NCBI GenBank assembly: GCA_037176705.1 | Contig: CM073908.1 | Location: forward strand, 128,577,430 to 128,641,429 | DNA length: 64,000 nucleotides | Direction of reading: 5' to 3' | DNA from: Molossus alvarezi | Lineage: Eukaryota; Chordata; Mammalia; Chiroptera; Molossidae | In this document: piece by piece, positions 35,639-47,093 of the stretch | Numbering within the stretch: the first letter of the stretch is position 1 | Layout: each line of letters opens with the position of its first letter | Position numbers and translations under genes: made by a program | The notes under the pieces: generated by a model | What the model was told of the DNA's origin: nothing | The model's database searches: none | Seen by the model: the letters and a program-made list of their open reading frames with translations, nothing else

Positions 35639-35653
35639 TCACTGGAAATCTTT

Positions 35654-36253
35654 GAGCAAACAATCAGAGAAGTTACATTCATCTTCTGGTACATTTTTTC
35701 ATCACCATTTTTTATTCAATAAATTAAATGTCAGAATACCACTCAGTCATCCTAGAAAGCAACCAATATGTCTAAATGAAGGTAGGGCTACTGAATTACA
35801 ACTACTGGGGAAGAATATGGACATAACATCAGAAGACCAGTAATATCTTAAAAGAATTAAATGAAATGAGCTGAAGAAAATAAAACATAATGAAAGAGAA
35901 AACCACTTTAAGGTAGTTCTTGGTCACTCTTTAAAACAGTAACTATGACTGCTGGGAAACTCTCAGGTTAAAAAGGCAGTCTGGGACAGTCCTGGCATGG
36001 ACACAGCACTAAGTGTATGACTCAGTTGGCAGGAAATCAAAGATGCAGCATCAAAAGAGTAACAGCAGTCGATGGAAGTGGTACTGAACCATAATGCTGG
36101 GCCCTGATGTTAAGTCTTACGAGATAACTATGTGTTAGGGCAAACTCCTTCTATCCTTTGGCTTTATACCTTCTACTATAAGAAGATGCAACTGAACAAG
36201 GTGCTCTCGAAAGTCCTTTTAGTGCTCAGATCCTTTAAAATTGGTGAGAATTT
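35654..36253. other. Unique sequence
   Basis: No gene or repeat recognised. Confidence 0.4.
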
Positions 36254-36449
36254 GCCCTGGCCAGTGTGGTTCAGTTGGTTGGAGCATTGTTCCAAATAGC
36301 AAAAAGTGACGGGTTCAATCCTAGTTCTGGGTGCGTGCTGGAGGCAACTGATGGATGGTTCTCTCTCATATTGATATATATTTATCTCCCTCTCTTTCCC
36401 TTCCTCTCTTTGAGATCAATAATAAAAAAAAGTACTTAAAATTTTGTTT
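36254..36449 (+). mobile_element. Ves SINE, copy 18 (mid-body deletion)
   Basis: 'gccctggccagtgtggttca' head, 'gacgggttcaatcctagt' B-box region, then a shortened body and 'ttgagatcaataataaaa' tail. The flanks 'aattggtgagaattt' and 'aattgatgagaattt' are a 15-bp TSD with one mismatch. Confidence 0.9.
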
Positions 36450-36718
36450 TTAATTGATGAGAATTTTCATCTTGTCTCTCTGTACCAACCATCACCTCCA
36501 AGTCTTTTCCCTCCTAAATTAATAAAATCTCTCCTGGGAACACCTCCTCCTCAGAAAAGAGGGCAACTTGACCTAGGAAATGGAAGGGATTATTGACCTA
36601 GTAGATGGAAATAACTGTTTAAAGGTGAGAATGTTATGTAGAAAGAACTGCATTAAGCACAACAGGAATGTGTCTGAAATAAGGGACTTTTTGGGGGGGC
36701 ACCACATGCAGTCTTACA
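36450..36718. other. Unique sequence
   Basis: No feature beyond a G7 run at about 36692. Confidence 0.35.
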
Positions 36719-36920
36719 CAGGGGTTGGCAACATTTTGCTATAAAGGGCTTGATGGTAAATATTTTAGGATGTGTGGGCGACATAACATCTGTGTCATAT
36801 ATTCTTTTCCTTGTTTCTGTAACCCTTTTTAAAACATAAAAACATTGTTTGCTTATAGGCTGTACAAAAACAGGCTGTGGGCCAGATGTGGCCCACAGGC
36901 TACAGTTTGCTAATCCCCGG
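36719..36920 (+). mobile_element. hAT-type nonautonomous DNA transposon (Charlie-like)
   Basis: Terminal inverted repeats 'caggggttggcaa' and 'ttgctaatccccgg'. The interior reads 'ctataaagggcttgatggta', 'aatattttaggatgtgtggg', 'ggctgtgggccagatgtggc' as in the widespread mammalian 'caggggttggcaaact' hAT MITEs. The 8-bp TSD is not clear. No transposase coding. Confidence 0.75.
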
Positions 36921-37760
36921 TTAACAGGCCATTATCAATGTGTACACAGAGAACAGACATAAGAGCAAATATAAAGGCAGTTAAGGGAAATGTAGACGCA
37001 TTGCTATGAGACTGCAGATGGATATTCTTTACGGGAGTGTTTTGGTGTGCATGATGAGGAGCTGTTTGAGGAAACTCTTCCTGTGTACAATTTGGTATCC
37101 TTCAAGTGAATTTGTATCATCCCAAAATAAAGCAAATGAGCGGTGGAGGGGGAAGCAAGGAACAGAACCCAAACAATCACAGAGGAATAAAGCTGGAGAA
37201 CTAATGCTATCAAAACGTCTGGCTCAAAATATGAAATATTCTGAAAGCCTACCCTACATCTGTGCATACTGGATAAATAATAAATCTTTTCATTTCTGTC
37301 ATAATTTAAGCCAGTTTGTTTTGGATTGTTTCTTTTGATCAAAAGCATGCTAACTAATGCAATGTGAATGAAATGTCTCCTTCCATTACTAAACCTCACC
37401 CAATTTCTGGACCCCATCTCATGGTACATGCCATCTTCAGATACACAACCCATCAATTACCTTATCCTGGGGTCTAAGAAAGCTGGGGATATGGTGAAGC
37501 TTGGAGATAAAGCAAGGGTGGGAAATAGCTTGGTAATATTACTTGCAAATGAAAAAAATAAAAAAGGTTTATGTTTGCCTAAGTAAAATCTCTCAAGTCA
37601 AAAATAACCCATGTTAAAATATACTGCTTTATCATACAGATCTGTACTTCTTCATACATTCATAGCACTGCTAAGAAGGTATTAGTACTCTGAGAAATTG
37701 CTATCTTTGAGAAACATAAAGGACTGCAATTTTAGAGAATAGCATTGGACTACAACTTCT
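36921..37760. other. Unique sequence
   Basis: No gene. The 150-residue minus-strand frame at 37004-37456 overlaps plus-strand frames, shows no domain and has ordinary composition. Confidence 0.4.
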
Positions 37761-37850
37761 ATAACAGGCTGAAAAATGGCCCTTCAAATGTGGCTACATC
37801 CTAATCCCCAGAACCTGTGAATGTTACTTGAAAAAGCTATCTTTCACATA
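37761..37850 (+). mobile_element. MLT1-like LTR fragment, copy 3 (5' end only)
   Basis: 'ggctgaaaaatggcccttca', 'catcctaatccccagaacct' and 'gtgaatgttacttg' match the 5' end of the LTRs at 7228 and 34766. The rest is absent. Confidence 0.75.
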
Positions 37851-38019
37851 AAAAAATCCAAAATGTTAAGAACACCAACAATAAAAAATACAGTAGAACT
37901 TTTCTAGCTGTTACATGTATACATGCACATGCATTAATCATATCTTTTAGAGTAAATACCTAACCTTTCCTGTTTAGATAGTTTTTAATCAGGTTAACTG
38001 TCTCAATTAATCTTAAATT
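37851..38019. other. Unique sequence
   Basis: No feature recognised. Confidence 0.35.
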
Positions 38020-38272
38020 CTGGGGTTATTTTTTTAGTTTTTTAAAAAACATTAATAATTATTTAATTTATTGTGGTGACATTAGTTAATAAAAATTATA
38101 TAGGTTTCAGGTGTACAATTCTATAATACATCATCTGTATATTGTATTGTGTGTTCACCTCTCCAAGTCAGTCTCCTTCCATCACCATTTATACCCCTAT
38201 ACCGTCTTCTACCTCCCCCCACTTCCCTTTTTCTCTGGTAATCACCATACTGTTGTCTGTCCTTGAGGGTTT
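38020..38272 (-). repeat. L1 3'-end relic
   Basis: The complement of the 3' UTR also present at 42200-42265: 'tttattgtggtgacattagt', 'aatacatcatctgtatattg'. Then 'tcaccatactgttgtctgt' of the upstream L1 3' UTR. T-rich start is the complement of the A-tail. Confidence 0.85.
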
Positions 38273-38284
38273 TTTTTTTCAAGA

Positions 38285-38477
38285 GTTTTTTATTTTAAAT
38301 ATGTTTTTATTGACTTTTTTAGAGAGGAAAGGAGGAGAGAAACATTGATGGGCTGCCTCCTGCCCGCCCCCTACTGGGGATTGAGCCTGCAATCAGGACA
38401 TGTGCCTGACCAGGAATCTAACTGGGACCTCTCAGCCCGTAGGACAACACTCAATCCACTGAGCCACACAGGCCAGA
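38285..38477 (-). mobile_element. Ves SINE, copy 19, with CTCF-like core
   Basis: Minus-strand copy of the subfamily with 'gggctgcctcctgcccgccc' and 'ctactggggattgagcctgc'. Its head complement ends at 'ccactgagccacacaggcca'. No clear TSD. Confidence 0.9.
38365..38377 (-). promoter_or_regulatory. CTCF-like core motif in Ves copy 19
   Basis: On the minus strand this reads CCAGTAGGGGGCG, fitting the CTCF core CCASYAGRKGGC. Sequence match only. Occupancy is unknown. Confidence 0.4.
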
Positions 38478-38512
38478 TGGTTTGGGTATTTTTTGTTTAA
38501 ACCCTTCATCTT

Positions 38513-38535
38513 TTTATTATTATTATTATTATTTT
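38513..38535. repeat. (TTA)n microsatellite
   Basis: Pure TTA/ATT run of about seven units. Confidence 0.95.
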
Positions 38536-38539
38536 GAAA

Positions 38540-39110
38540 CAATACAGCATGGGATTTAGCCATAATTCTTTTTAATCCTTTACAGAGCACCTTACTGTGC
38601 TTGACAGCTTTAAGTGTCAGCTTTTTGTGCTGGACTATGTGTTGCTTATTATCAATTCAACATCATCACGGCACCTTTGTACTCCTCACTGTTTCACAAG
38701 GGGAAACCTGTAACTAAATTTTCTGGGATGCCTTTGCCTCTATGTCCCAGAGTTGTTTCAGCCAGTCAGAGGCTCTTGCACTTTATTTGGAGGTTAAAGA
38801 GAAGGATAGGCACTTAGTCTTCACAGCAGTTGCAGCAAAGTCAGATGGCAAATGTGGAATCCGAGGAGTCTCCTGTGTGGCTCTTCCCGTGAATCACCCA
38901 CGTGAATGCATAGATAACCAGCAATGGTTCCCCTCCCATCCAACGTTCTGATTCCCTGAACTCAAACAGTAGCTTCCCTGAACTTTCTGTCTCAATCCTG
39001 CAATGGCTGTACACTCCTCTAATTCCCTGAGTTAAAACTTCCAACTTGCAAAACCCAGGGTAGCTTCTCTTTCCTGATGAAATCCATACTAATACACATA
39101 TTTACTATAT
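38540..39110. other. Unclassified block, possibly an old LTR or repeat
   Basis: More GC-rich than its surroundings. The end ('ccctgagttaaaacttccaa', 'cttgcaaaacccagggtagc', 'tgaaatccatactaatacac') has the feel of a MaLR or other mammalian LTR terminus, but I cannot place it. The open frames at 38614-38951 and 38841-39044 lie on opposite strands and show no domain. Confidence 0.3.
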
Positions 39111-39159
39111 TTATTAGCCCTTTGAGATCATGTTTTATTGTTATTTAAATAAAAGTAAT

Positions 39160-39352
39160 GCCTGGCTGGTGTAGCTCAGTGGTTGAACATTGAGGTCACC
39201 AGTTCAATTCCCAGCCAGGGCACATGCCCAGGTTGTAGGCCTGATCCCCAGTGGGGGGCATGCAGGAGGCGGCCAATCCATGTTCTCTCATTGATGTTTC
39301 TAACTTTCTCTCTCTCTTCCTCTCTCTCTAAAATCAATAAAAAATGTTTTTT
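39160..39352 (+). mobile_element. Ves SINE, copy 20 (head deletion)
   Basis: 'gcctggctggtgtagctcag' then a gap of about 15 bases before 'gaggtcaccagttcaattcc'. Tail 'ctctaaaatcaataaa'. The flanks 'tttaaataaaagtaat' and 'tttaaataacaaagtaat' are a decayed TSD. Confidence 0.9.
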
Positions 39353-39620
39353 AATTTAAATAACAAAGTAATTTTTTCAACAATAAAGATAAATTAAAAA
39401 ATAATATAAATAAATAACAAAGCAGCTAGATCAAGCAGTGAGTGGTGTAACTCAACACTGCACTAGATGATATATATCACTAATACTTAGGTAAAAGGAA
39501 ACCATAGAAAGTAGTAGTCAATTCTCATCCAGACTGTGCAGCCAATTAGTTGCATACCATTAAGTCACTTCACCACAGACATGGGTTTCCTCAATTGTAA
39601 GGAAAGGGCACAGTTTATCT

Positions 39621-39800
39621 CAGTGATTTTCAACTGGTGTGCTGCAAGAATTTTTAAAACATACAATATCTGATTATCTAGTCAGGGACACTGACCTCTT
39701 TTCCCTTAGATTGTCAAATAAAAAAATAACAACAGCCAACACAACAATAGCCATCTGATGTGAATGAATCAAAATTATGCCTATTGTTTTTGTCAGATTG

Positions 39801-39847
<47 letters not shown>

Positions 39848-39905
39848 CAGAATTTTAATAATTAGTTAATTTGTGCCAACAGATGAAAAAGGTTGAAAAT
39901 CATTG
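39621..39905 (+). mobile_element. hAT-type nonautonomous transposon with (AT)n
   Basis: Perfect 14-bp terminal inverted repeats 'cagtgattttcaac' (39621) and 'gttgaaaatcattg' (ending 39905). 8-bp TSDs 'gtttatct' (39613-39620) and 'ttttatct' (39906-39913), one mismatch, fit hAT transposition. The interior has no coding frame. An (AT)~21 microsatellite sits inside. Confidence 0.88.
39804..39845. repeat. (AT)n microsatellite
   Basis: About 21 uninterrupted AT units inside the hAT element. Confidence 0.97.
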
Positions 39906-40039
39906 TTTTATCTCAAGGGTCACTTCCAGGATTAATAAATTCTGTATATATCAATAATATATCACTGACAAAATCCTCTGATTCTACAGAGGAATAAAGT
40001 ATGCATTTGGGCAAAATAAAAACACAATCCCAAACTTTT

Positions 40040-40284
40040 TTTTTTTTTTTTTATCCTCACCTGAGGACATTTTTCCATTTTTTGTTCAGGTAGAGTGGGA
40101 GGGAGAGAGAGAGAGACAGAGACATCGACGTGGTGAAAGGGACACATCGAGTGGCTGCCACCCGCACGACCGACCAGGGCCGGGGACAAACTGCAACCGA
40201 GGTACGTGCCCTTAGCGGGAACCGAACCCGGGTCTCTCTGGACCACAGGCCGATGCTCTAACCGCTGAGCCAAACCGGCCAGGG
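40040..40284 (-). mobile_element. Ves SINE, copy 21, youngest-looking
   Basis: Full-length minus-strand copy. Head 'gccctggccggtttggctca', B box GGTTCGGTTCC (one change from GGTTCGANTCC), CpG-rich. The tail complement is a pure T tract. A perfect TSD 'cacaatcccaaactttt' lies at 40023-40039 and 40285-40301. Confidence 0.97.
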
Positions 40285-40301
40285 CACAATCCCAAACTTT
40301 T

Positions 40302-41302
40302 TAAATATTTTCATACTTTGCGTAAATTGTTTTAAGTTATTGTGTTTAAACTGAGATTACACATGAACATAATTTGAGTAGGTAGTAGTTTAGCAAGTAT
40401 AGGCTATCTACTGATACAATACTTTAGTTCTGTTAAATACATCTTTATTTCTAAATATACAACATGCATTACTATGTTTATGTGTTAATTCCAATGGTAA
40501 AAATAGAGCTAAAGTCCTTCAATCATAAGAAGAAAAGCAAGGGGTCCAATTTAATTAAAGACGGTCTAATCCTTTCCCTTCATATAAATCAAATATAGTA
40601 AATGATAACTACTGAACAATAATGCACAGCAATTATTAAGGTACCAAAACAGAAAAGAATGCATGCAGTTCTCAATGTATCATATGCACATGTAAATTAA
40701 CTTAGAAAACCTGATAATCAGTATATTTCATTTTGACTCTGAGTTATCCTTAATAAGTAACCCCGCAACCAGGTTTCTGTGGACAATTCTGATCTTATAC
40801 AAGTCTTTTCAATTTTCTACAAAGATGATTCACCATTTGTATAACTACATGGGATTACAAATACACCTAAAACCTTTAAAAACATTTACAACTGAGAAAA
40901 ATGTCTTCTCAGTGATGCATTTTTACTTTTTATTACAAAATTTGGACTTTGTAACAATATGTGTCTGGCTTAAACTTCACTTATTTTTTTTCTAAGATTG
41001 TAATATTTGTTTTAGCCACAGGCTTGGGGAAATATCAATAATTGTACAACATATTCTATAGGATATTATAGTTGTAATATAAATATTTACTAAAATTTCC
41101 TTAATAAAGGAGGAAAATATTAATCAGCAAGAAGAAATAAAGTCATTTTCTCCAAATCATACCTATGTGCGACACATAGACACTGGAAACATTTTGAATT
41201 ACTTGGATATATCAAGTTTCTTTTTTTTTTAATCCTTGGATTAAAGTATCCTAAAATGCATGTATTTGTATTTTCTTAGCCAGAAAAAAATTGGGGTGGG
41301 GG
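40302..41302. other. Unique AT-rich sequence
   Basis: No gene. A T10 run at about 41221 lies some 80 bases from the GAPDH pseudogene's 3' end and might be a displaced poly(A) complement. Confidence 0.4.
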
Positions 41303-41715
41303 GCTTGGTACAGTGTACTTTTGTTGAATCACAAGGTAGGGTTCCCTAATCTGCTCCCCTTTCTTCAGGGAGTCCAGAATGGAAACTGTTGAGGTAGACA
41401 GATTTTCAGTGTGTCGGCAGATCAAGTTGAAGTAAGGACCCCTCAGCACTGAGGAATTCTTGCTGGGCTTGTGGTCCAGGAGGTTCTTATTCCTTGGAGG
41501 CCGTGTGTACCAAAAGGTACACTACCCTGTTGCAGTAGCCAAATTTATTGCCACATTGGTTATTGAGGGCAATGCCAGCCCCAGCATCAAAAGTGAAAGA
41601 ATGGATGTCAGTTAAAGTCACAGGAGACAACCTGATCCTCAATGTGGTCTAGGATGCCTTTGAGGAGGCCATCTGATGTCTGCTTCACCGCCTTTTTGGT
41701 GGTGCCCTATATTTC
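41303..41715 (-). pseudogene. GAPDH: Processed GAPDH pseudogene, 3' part
   Basis: Minus-strand reading gives the C-terminal part of glyceraldehyde-3-phosphate dehydrogenase in pieces: [18 protein letters not shown], then a frameshift, [10 protein letters not shown], then a deletion of about ten codons, NRVV and ASKE followed by the stop codon TAA. The GAPDH 3' UTR follows ('aagcccagcaagaattcc', 'ctgaaaatctgtctacc', 'aagaaaggggagcagatt') and runs to about 41303. The catalytic cysteine and NAD-binding domain are absent. Coding and 3' UTR are joined without an intron and the 5' end is lost, as in an L1-mobilised, 5'-truncated copy. No product is expected. Confidence 0.93.
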
Positions 41716-41964
41716 TTTAAAGGGATAACTGATTGTTTTATAGTATAATATTAAAGCAGGTTTAAGATGATAAACATGTTCAGATTTATTTTCTTTAGGG
41801 CACTACAATTCACGGAAAGGCACCGATATGGTAGCATGTTCCCATGGCTTCTGCAGAGTTCCTGGAGCTTTGGAGTCCACAGTAAGGAGAATGCACCTTG
41901 TTTTAAAATACTTGCATTGATCCCTCATTACAAATACAAGGGAACTTTGTGCATAGCCTTATCT
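41716..41964. other. Unclassified block
   Basis: Between the GAPDH copy and an L1 end. 41803-41880 ('cacggaaaggcaccgatatg', 'gcttctgcagagttcctgga') is GC-richer than its surroundings. It could be a piece of further GAPDH or other exon-derived sequence, but I cannot align it by eye. Confidence 0.3.
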
Positions 41965-42275
41965 ACAACAGAAAAAGACAAGAACCATATGATTTTACTC
42001 ATATGTGGGATATAAAACTGAAAGCAACAAATGAACTAACAAGACAAACAGAAACTCATAGATACAGACAACGATATGGTGGTTACCAAAGGAAAGGGGT
42101 AGGAATAATAAAGGGTAAAGGGGATCAAATATATGGTGATGGAAGAAGATTTGACTTGGGGTGGTGGGCAGACAACAAAATATACAGATGATGTACTATA
42201 GAATTGTATACTTGAAACCTGTATAATTTTATTAACCAATGTCACCCCAATAAATTTAATTTTTAAAAAATTCAA
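41965..42275 (+). repeat. L1 3' end
   Basis: 'aaccatatgattttactcat', 'gatacagacaacgatatggt', 'gtgatggaagaagatttgac', 'acagatgatgtactatagaa', 'cttgaaacctgtataatttt' and 'caatgtcaccccaataaatt' form the terminal L1 3' UTR common in laurasiatherians. The 82-, 80- and 79-residue frames here are shadows. Confidence 0.92.
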
Positions 42276-44187
42276 AAATATTTGCTTTATAACTTCTCAG
42301 AGATCAGTAGAGAGTACTGGGAGAAAACTGAAACTCAGAAGCCAAAACATCAAAACATCAGTTGGACTGTAAGTCAGAAGAAATCCAGTCTTATTTAGCT
42401 CAGGAACTTAAATGTAAATCTTATAATCAATCACCTTAAAGATTCCATGAAATATTTGAAAGTTAGCCCATTTTATACAGAAAATTTAGGAGAACCAAGG
42501 TACAAATCATTAGCTAGAAATCCTGAGAAACAATAAATCTCAACTAGGACTCAGAAATTGTCAGGCCTTAAACCACTTTCAAAGTCCACAGTGGAAGTAA
42601 GTACACATGCTGTATCTTTGACCATACATTCCTGTACAAAATACAACTAACGTGTTAAATGAAATAAAATTTTTGTTTTAGCCATTCATTTTGTGAAATT
42701 ATTTATAGAAATATGTCCATGCTTCCCATAGTTTTACAACATAGACTATTTACTTATTATCAACCAGTGTCTTTCTATGTCCACAATTTGATTATTCTAC
42801 AAATTACAAACTTAAGATCACACACATCTTCAAGCTCTGAAATTTGTGTTTTCCCAAAAAATATTCATTGTAATTCTTTAAAATGGAGACTTTAAGTTTC
42901 CATGTCCCAAAACAAGCCTTCCCAATATAGCAATGCCTCTTGTCCTTACAGTTTTGTAAATCCAAAATGTGCCTTCAAGTGAGTCCTGGACAGGTAAAAT
43001 TTTTCTTTCACGAACCTTTCCCATTTTGTTAATTCAACTTCCCCTCACAAAACCCAATTTGCAGCTTGCTGGCATGATTAAGCTATGCCTCTGGCATTAT
43101 GATTTATCTTCCTACTATTTGGTTTGTAATTTAGGTGTCAGCAGTTGGAATCATGATCACAAGTGAAAAGGTGCCTAGAGCTTTCAAGCAGTCATGATAA
43201 TTATGTACATTACTAAACTGCTCAATCATACCTAGACCAACAATCCTGTCACCATTTACAAGTCCAATGATCTTAAAACTCTCTCCACCAAAAGAGAAAA
43301 TTGCCTGCCAGTAAATGACATGTCCGTCATTCAGTTATATGTCAGTTCAGCTTTAAAAAGGTCATCTTCTAGAGGAGGCTTAGCAGAACCTCTCTGGTGA
43401 AAATGAATTATTTAGCTACCTGCCTAAATTCTAAGATAGAGTGACTAGTAATGTGCACTTGATAAAAAAAAAAAGTCTCAACACTTAGCCAAGGATATCA
43501 ACAGTACCAAAATGGACCTAAACCTTTACCAGTTTGTATATTCTTGTTTAAGATAACACGTCTCTTGCTTCATGGTAGATGTTCACATTTCTTTATGTAG
43601 CTTGTGCTTGGTGTGTGACTGATAAAATTGATTTAGAGATGTCTCCAAGTACATTACACATTTTGTAGATTTTGATAATAGTTTTTGTTAGCATTGTTCC
43701 AGGAGATTATGGCAACCTACTGTTCTCTCAGCCTGGTAGCTTCTAAACACACTCTTTCTATCCATCATTTTGAAAGATCTGCTTGATATATGTGTGACCC
43801 ACTGCAAATGAACTGATATTGGGAGTTCATGGTTACTGACTCATAGGTTACGACATATGAAATCCAGTATCTAAGGTCTTAGAAGTGATAGAGTGAAAGG
43901 ATATAAGGTCATAAAGAAAACTTGATTTTGTCTGTGTCTTCCTTACACAACTGTTGTCTATAATACATTTCTAGAAATATCACTGAGTATATATAAAGAA
44001 AGAATGGTGATCTTTTTATCACCTTCACGATTCCAGATAAGAGCTTTTAAGTTTCAGGAAATGTTATCTGATCAAATTCCACATATATATAATTACATAA
44101 GTGTCTCTACATTATCTTAGATTTAAACATCAAATACTTTACACAGGGCTTTATAATTAAATTATTGTTATTGTTAATAATATAATG
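42276..44187. other. Unique sequence, no feature recognised
   Basis: 1.9 kb without SINEs or L1 words. Small frames at 42713 and 42969 have no domain. Confidence 0.4.
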
Positions 44188-44360
44188 ACTAAGATTTACT
44201 GAGCTCTGAATATGCAGCACATACTGTGCTAAATGCTTTATTTGCATTATCAACATACTATGAGAGATGTACTATTATTGTTCTTACTTCACATAAAAAT
44301 ACTGTGAACTACGGAGTCTAAGAAACTTTTCCAAAGCCTCATAACTACTAGTAGAATAGA
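44188..44360 (+). repeat. MIR-family SINE relic
   Basis: 'actaagatttactgagctct', 'gcacatactgtgctaaatgc' and 'cgatgtactattattgttct'-type words with 'gaaacttttccaaagcctca' follow MIR in sense. Confidence 0.65.
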
Positions 44361-44399
44361 GCTTCAGATTTATGGGTTGTTTGTTGTTGTTGTTGTTAG

Positions 44400-44662
44400 T
44401 TTTTGTTAATCCTCACCTGAGGATATTTTTTTCATTGGTTTTTTGATAAAGTGAAAGGAAGGGAGGAAGAGAAAGAGAGAGAAAGAGCGAGAGAGAGAAA
44501 CATCAGTGTGAGAGACACATCAATGGGTTGCCTCCCACACAACCCCAACTGGGGCCCTTGATTGAACCTGCAACCCAGGTAAATGCTCTTGACCTGAAAT
44601 TGAATCTGTGACCCTTCAATCCACAGGCCAATGTTCTAACCACTGAGCAAACTGGCTAGGGC
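44400..44662 (-). mobile_element. Ves SINE, copy 22
   Basis: Minus-strand copy. 'aatcctcacctgaggatatt', 'gggttgcctcccacacaacc', 'ctaaccactgagcaaactgg'. It follows a (GTT)n at 44383-44400. It holds an extra 'gaaagagcgagagag' purine stretch. Confidence 0.92.
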
Positions 44663-45269
44663 TCGGGTTATTTTTTTATTGAAGGCTCTAGGCCATTTTT
44701 AAAAGATAACTGTTATCCTTGAGCTCAGTGGGTGTTTTCCTTCTGTGTTTTTCACCATCCTTTAGCCCAACTATTGACCCCTCCATTCCTATAATACCCT
44801 TCCTCCATTCAACAGCCACATTTTATCTTCTTTCCTTCCTATCAAAACTGCCCTAGACATAAAGAATCCCTCTTCCAAGAATAATCTTCATGTTACAGAG
44901 GGAGTAAACATTTGGCTTGAAGAATAAAGGTGTGATTTTAGAACTCCAGTCATTGTTAAGCCTGTATAACAGGCTATAATCAAAAGTGATAAAGACTTGC
45001 TTGGAGTTCATTAAATGATATCAAGTAGGCCACAACCTGGACAGAAGAAAAACCTAATGTAATATACCACAATATTATTTTTTGTTCTTGAGAATACCAT
45101 TTCCAGCACTGAAGGATTAGATAACAAGAGATGGGGCCCAAGGAGAGGAAACTATAGTTGTCTGTTCTTGCCTTCATACATACTTTGTTGTAAATTAACT
45201 CTACAGAATAAAACTTGAACTCATAGAGATGATATATTTGAAAATTCAGTTAGAAAACTAATATTCCCC
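44663..45269. other. Unique sequence
   Basis: No gene or repeat recognised. Confidence 0.4.
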
Positions 45270-45555
45270 TACATTTCAAACTGATGGTTGCCAGATTGGA
45301 GGGGTGTCAGGGGGGTGGCTACATAAAAAATGGTGAAGAGATTAAGAAGTACAAATTAGTAGTTACAAAATAGTCATGGGGATGTAAAGTACAGCATAGA
45401 GAATATAGTCAATAACATAGTAAATATGTATGGTGCCAGATGGGTACTAAACTTATTGGGAGGATCATTTCATAAGTTATCTACATGTCTAACCATTATG
45501 CTGTACACCCAAAACTAAGATAATACTGTATATCAACTGTAATTGAAAATGAGAA
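45270..45555 (+). repeat. L1MA 3' end
   Basis: 'actgatggttgccagattgg', 'agattaagaagtacaaatta', 'ggggatgtaaagtacagcat', 'gaatatagtcaataacatag', 'aggatcatttcataagttat' and 'ctgtacacccaaaactaaga' in sense order. Same subfamily type as the inverted element at 12831-13085. Confidence 0.9.
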
Positions 45556-45889
45556 AGAATGAGATTTAATCATAAGATTATAAAATTATCTCCTTCCCCC
45601 ATATTACACCACTACACCAACAAGGTGTAGTATAATAATAGTAGATTACATCTGAAAGAGTTGCAAGACACAAATTTTTTTCTGAAGAGTAGTACTTAGG
45701 GAAAACTCAAAGCAAAAGAGGTAATAAGACAAGGACACTGGAGGAATACGAAGCCTTTGGCATGTATAGCTACAACTAATGTAACACACACACACACAAA
45801 CACACACACATGCACACACACACACACACACACACCAACTATTAACTAGATTAACATAAATCCTCATGCTAGAAAGCCTATTTACCTTA
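45556..45889. repeat. Unique stretch with (CA)n microsatellite
   Basis: The (CA)n lies at 45784-45836 with 'aaa' and 'tg' interruptions. It explains the 'CVCVCV' minus-strand open frame. Otherwise nothing seen. Confidence 0.9.
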
Positions 45890-47093
45890 TACAACATGTC
45901 TTGTTTTCACCAAAAATTTACAAGGCATGCCAGGAGGCAAGAAAAACACAGTATAAACAGACAATGCAGTAATCAAGCAAGACTCAAATATGACACAGAT
46001 GCTGAAATTATCAGACAGGAAATTTAAAATAACTAGGATTAATATGTTAAGGTCTCTAAAGAACAAGGAAACAAAAGCCAGAATATATGTATAATATACT
46101 GAGATGTAAACTTCAAGCAATAATCCAATGGAAGTACTAGAAATCAAAAACACTATAACAGAAATTAAAAATGGCTTTAACAAGCTCACCAGTAGGCTTG
46201 ACAAAGCCAAGGAAAGAATAACTAAACCTAAAGATATATCATAGAAACTTTCCAAAATTGAATACAAAGAGAAAAAAACAAATGAAACCAAGAGGACAGA
46301 ACATCCAAGAATCAAAGGACAATTTCAATATGGGTAATATGTAATTGAAATGCCAGAAGGAAAAGAAAGAAAATATGGAGCCAAATAAACATTTGAGGTA
46401 ATAATGGTCAAGACTTATCTGTAATTAATGATGGACATAAAATTATAGGCCCAGGAAGCTCAGTGAACACCAGATAAATATCATTTGCAAACTGCAGCAA
46501 ACCAAGACAAAGAGGAAATCGTGAAAGACACCATGTTCTGTGTGTTGCAGGGGCTGGGGGTCCTTATTGGACCAAGAACACAAATTACAGCAGAGTTATC
46601 ATCATAAACCATGCAGACAAGAAGAGAGTGGTGTGAAAGGGTGGAGGGGAATCACAAATCTAGAATTAATCACCCAATAAAATTAAACTTCAATTTTGAA
46701 TGAGAAATAAAGTCTTTCTCTGACAAACAAAACCTGAGGAATTTCACTGAAACAAGCCTTCTCAGTTAAAAAATATAGTTCAGGTTTTTCAGGCAGAGGT
46801 AAAATGATATAGGTCAAAAATTTGGTTTTACATAAAGAAAGGAGGAATATCAGAGGATGAATATATGAAGGTAAATAAAATATTTTTCTTAATGTTATTT
46901 AATCTAAACTGTTTAAATTAATACTAGTAACAATGTATTTGGATAATTATAACATGAGGATAAGTAAAATGAATGACACCAATATCATGAGGGATAGAAG
47001 AGAACAACTGGAATACTCTGTTATAAAGTATCAGCACTAAATATGAAGCATACTATTTGATGGTAGACATAGATTAGATTAAAATGCATATTT

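Noticed and set aside
37004..37456. 150-residue minus-strand open frame
   Set aside because: No domain, overlaps frames on the other strand, and composition is no different from neighbouring noncoding DNA.
45887..46315. 142-residue minus-strand, hydrophobic open frame
   Set aside because: It is antisense to an L1 relic. The Leu/Ile/Ser-rich look comes from reading A-rich L1 DNA backwards.
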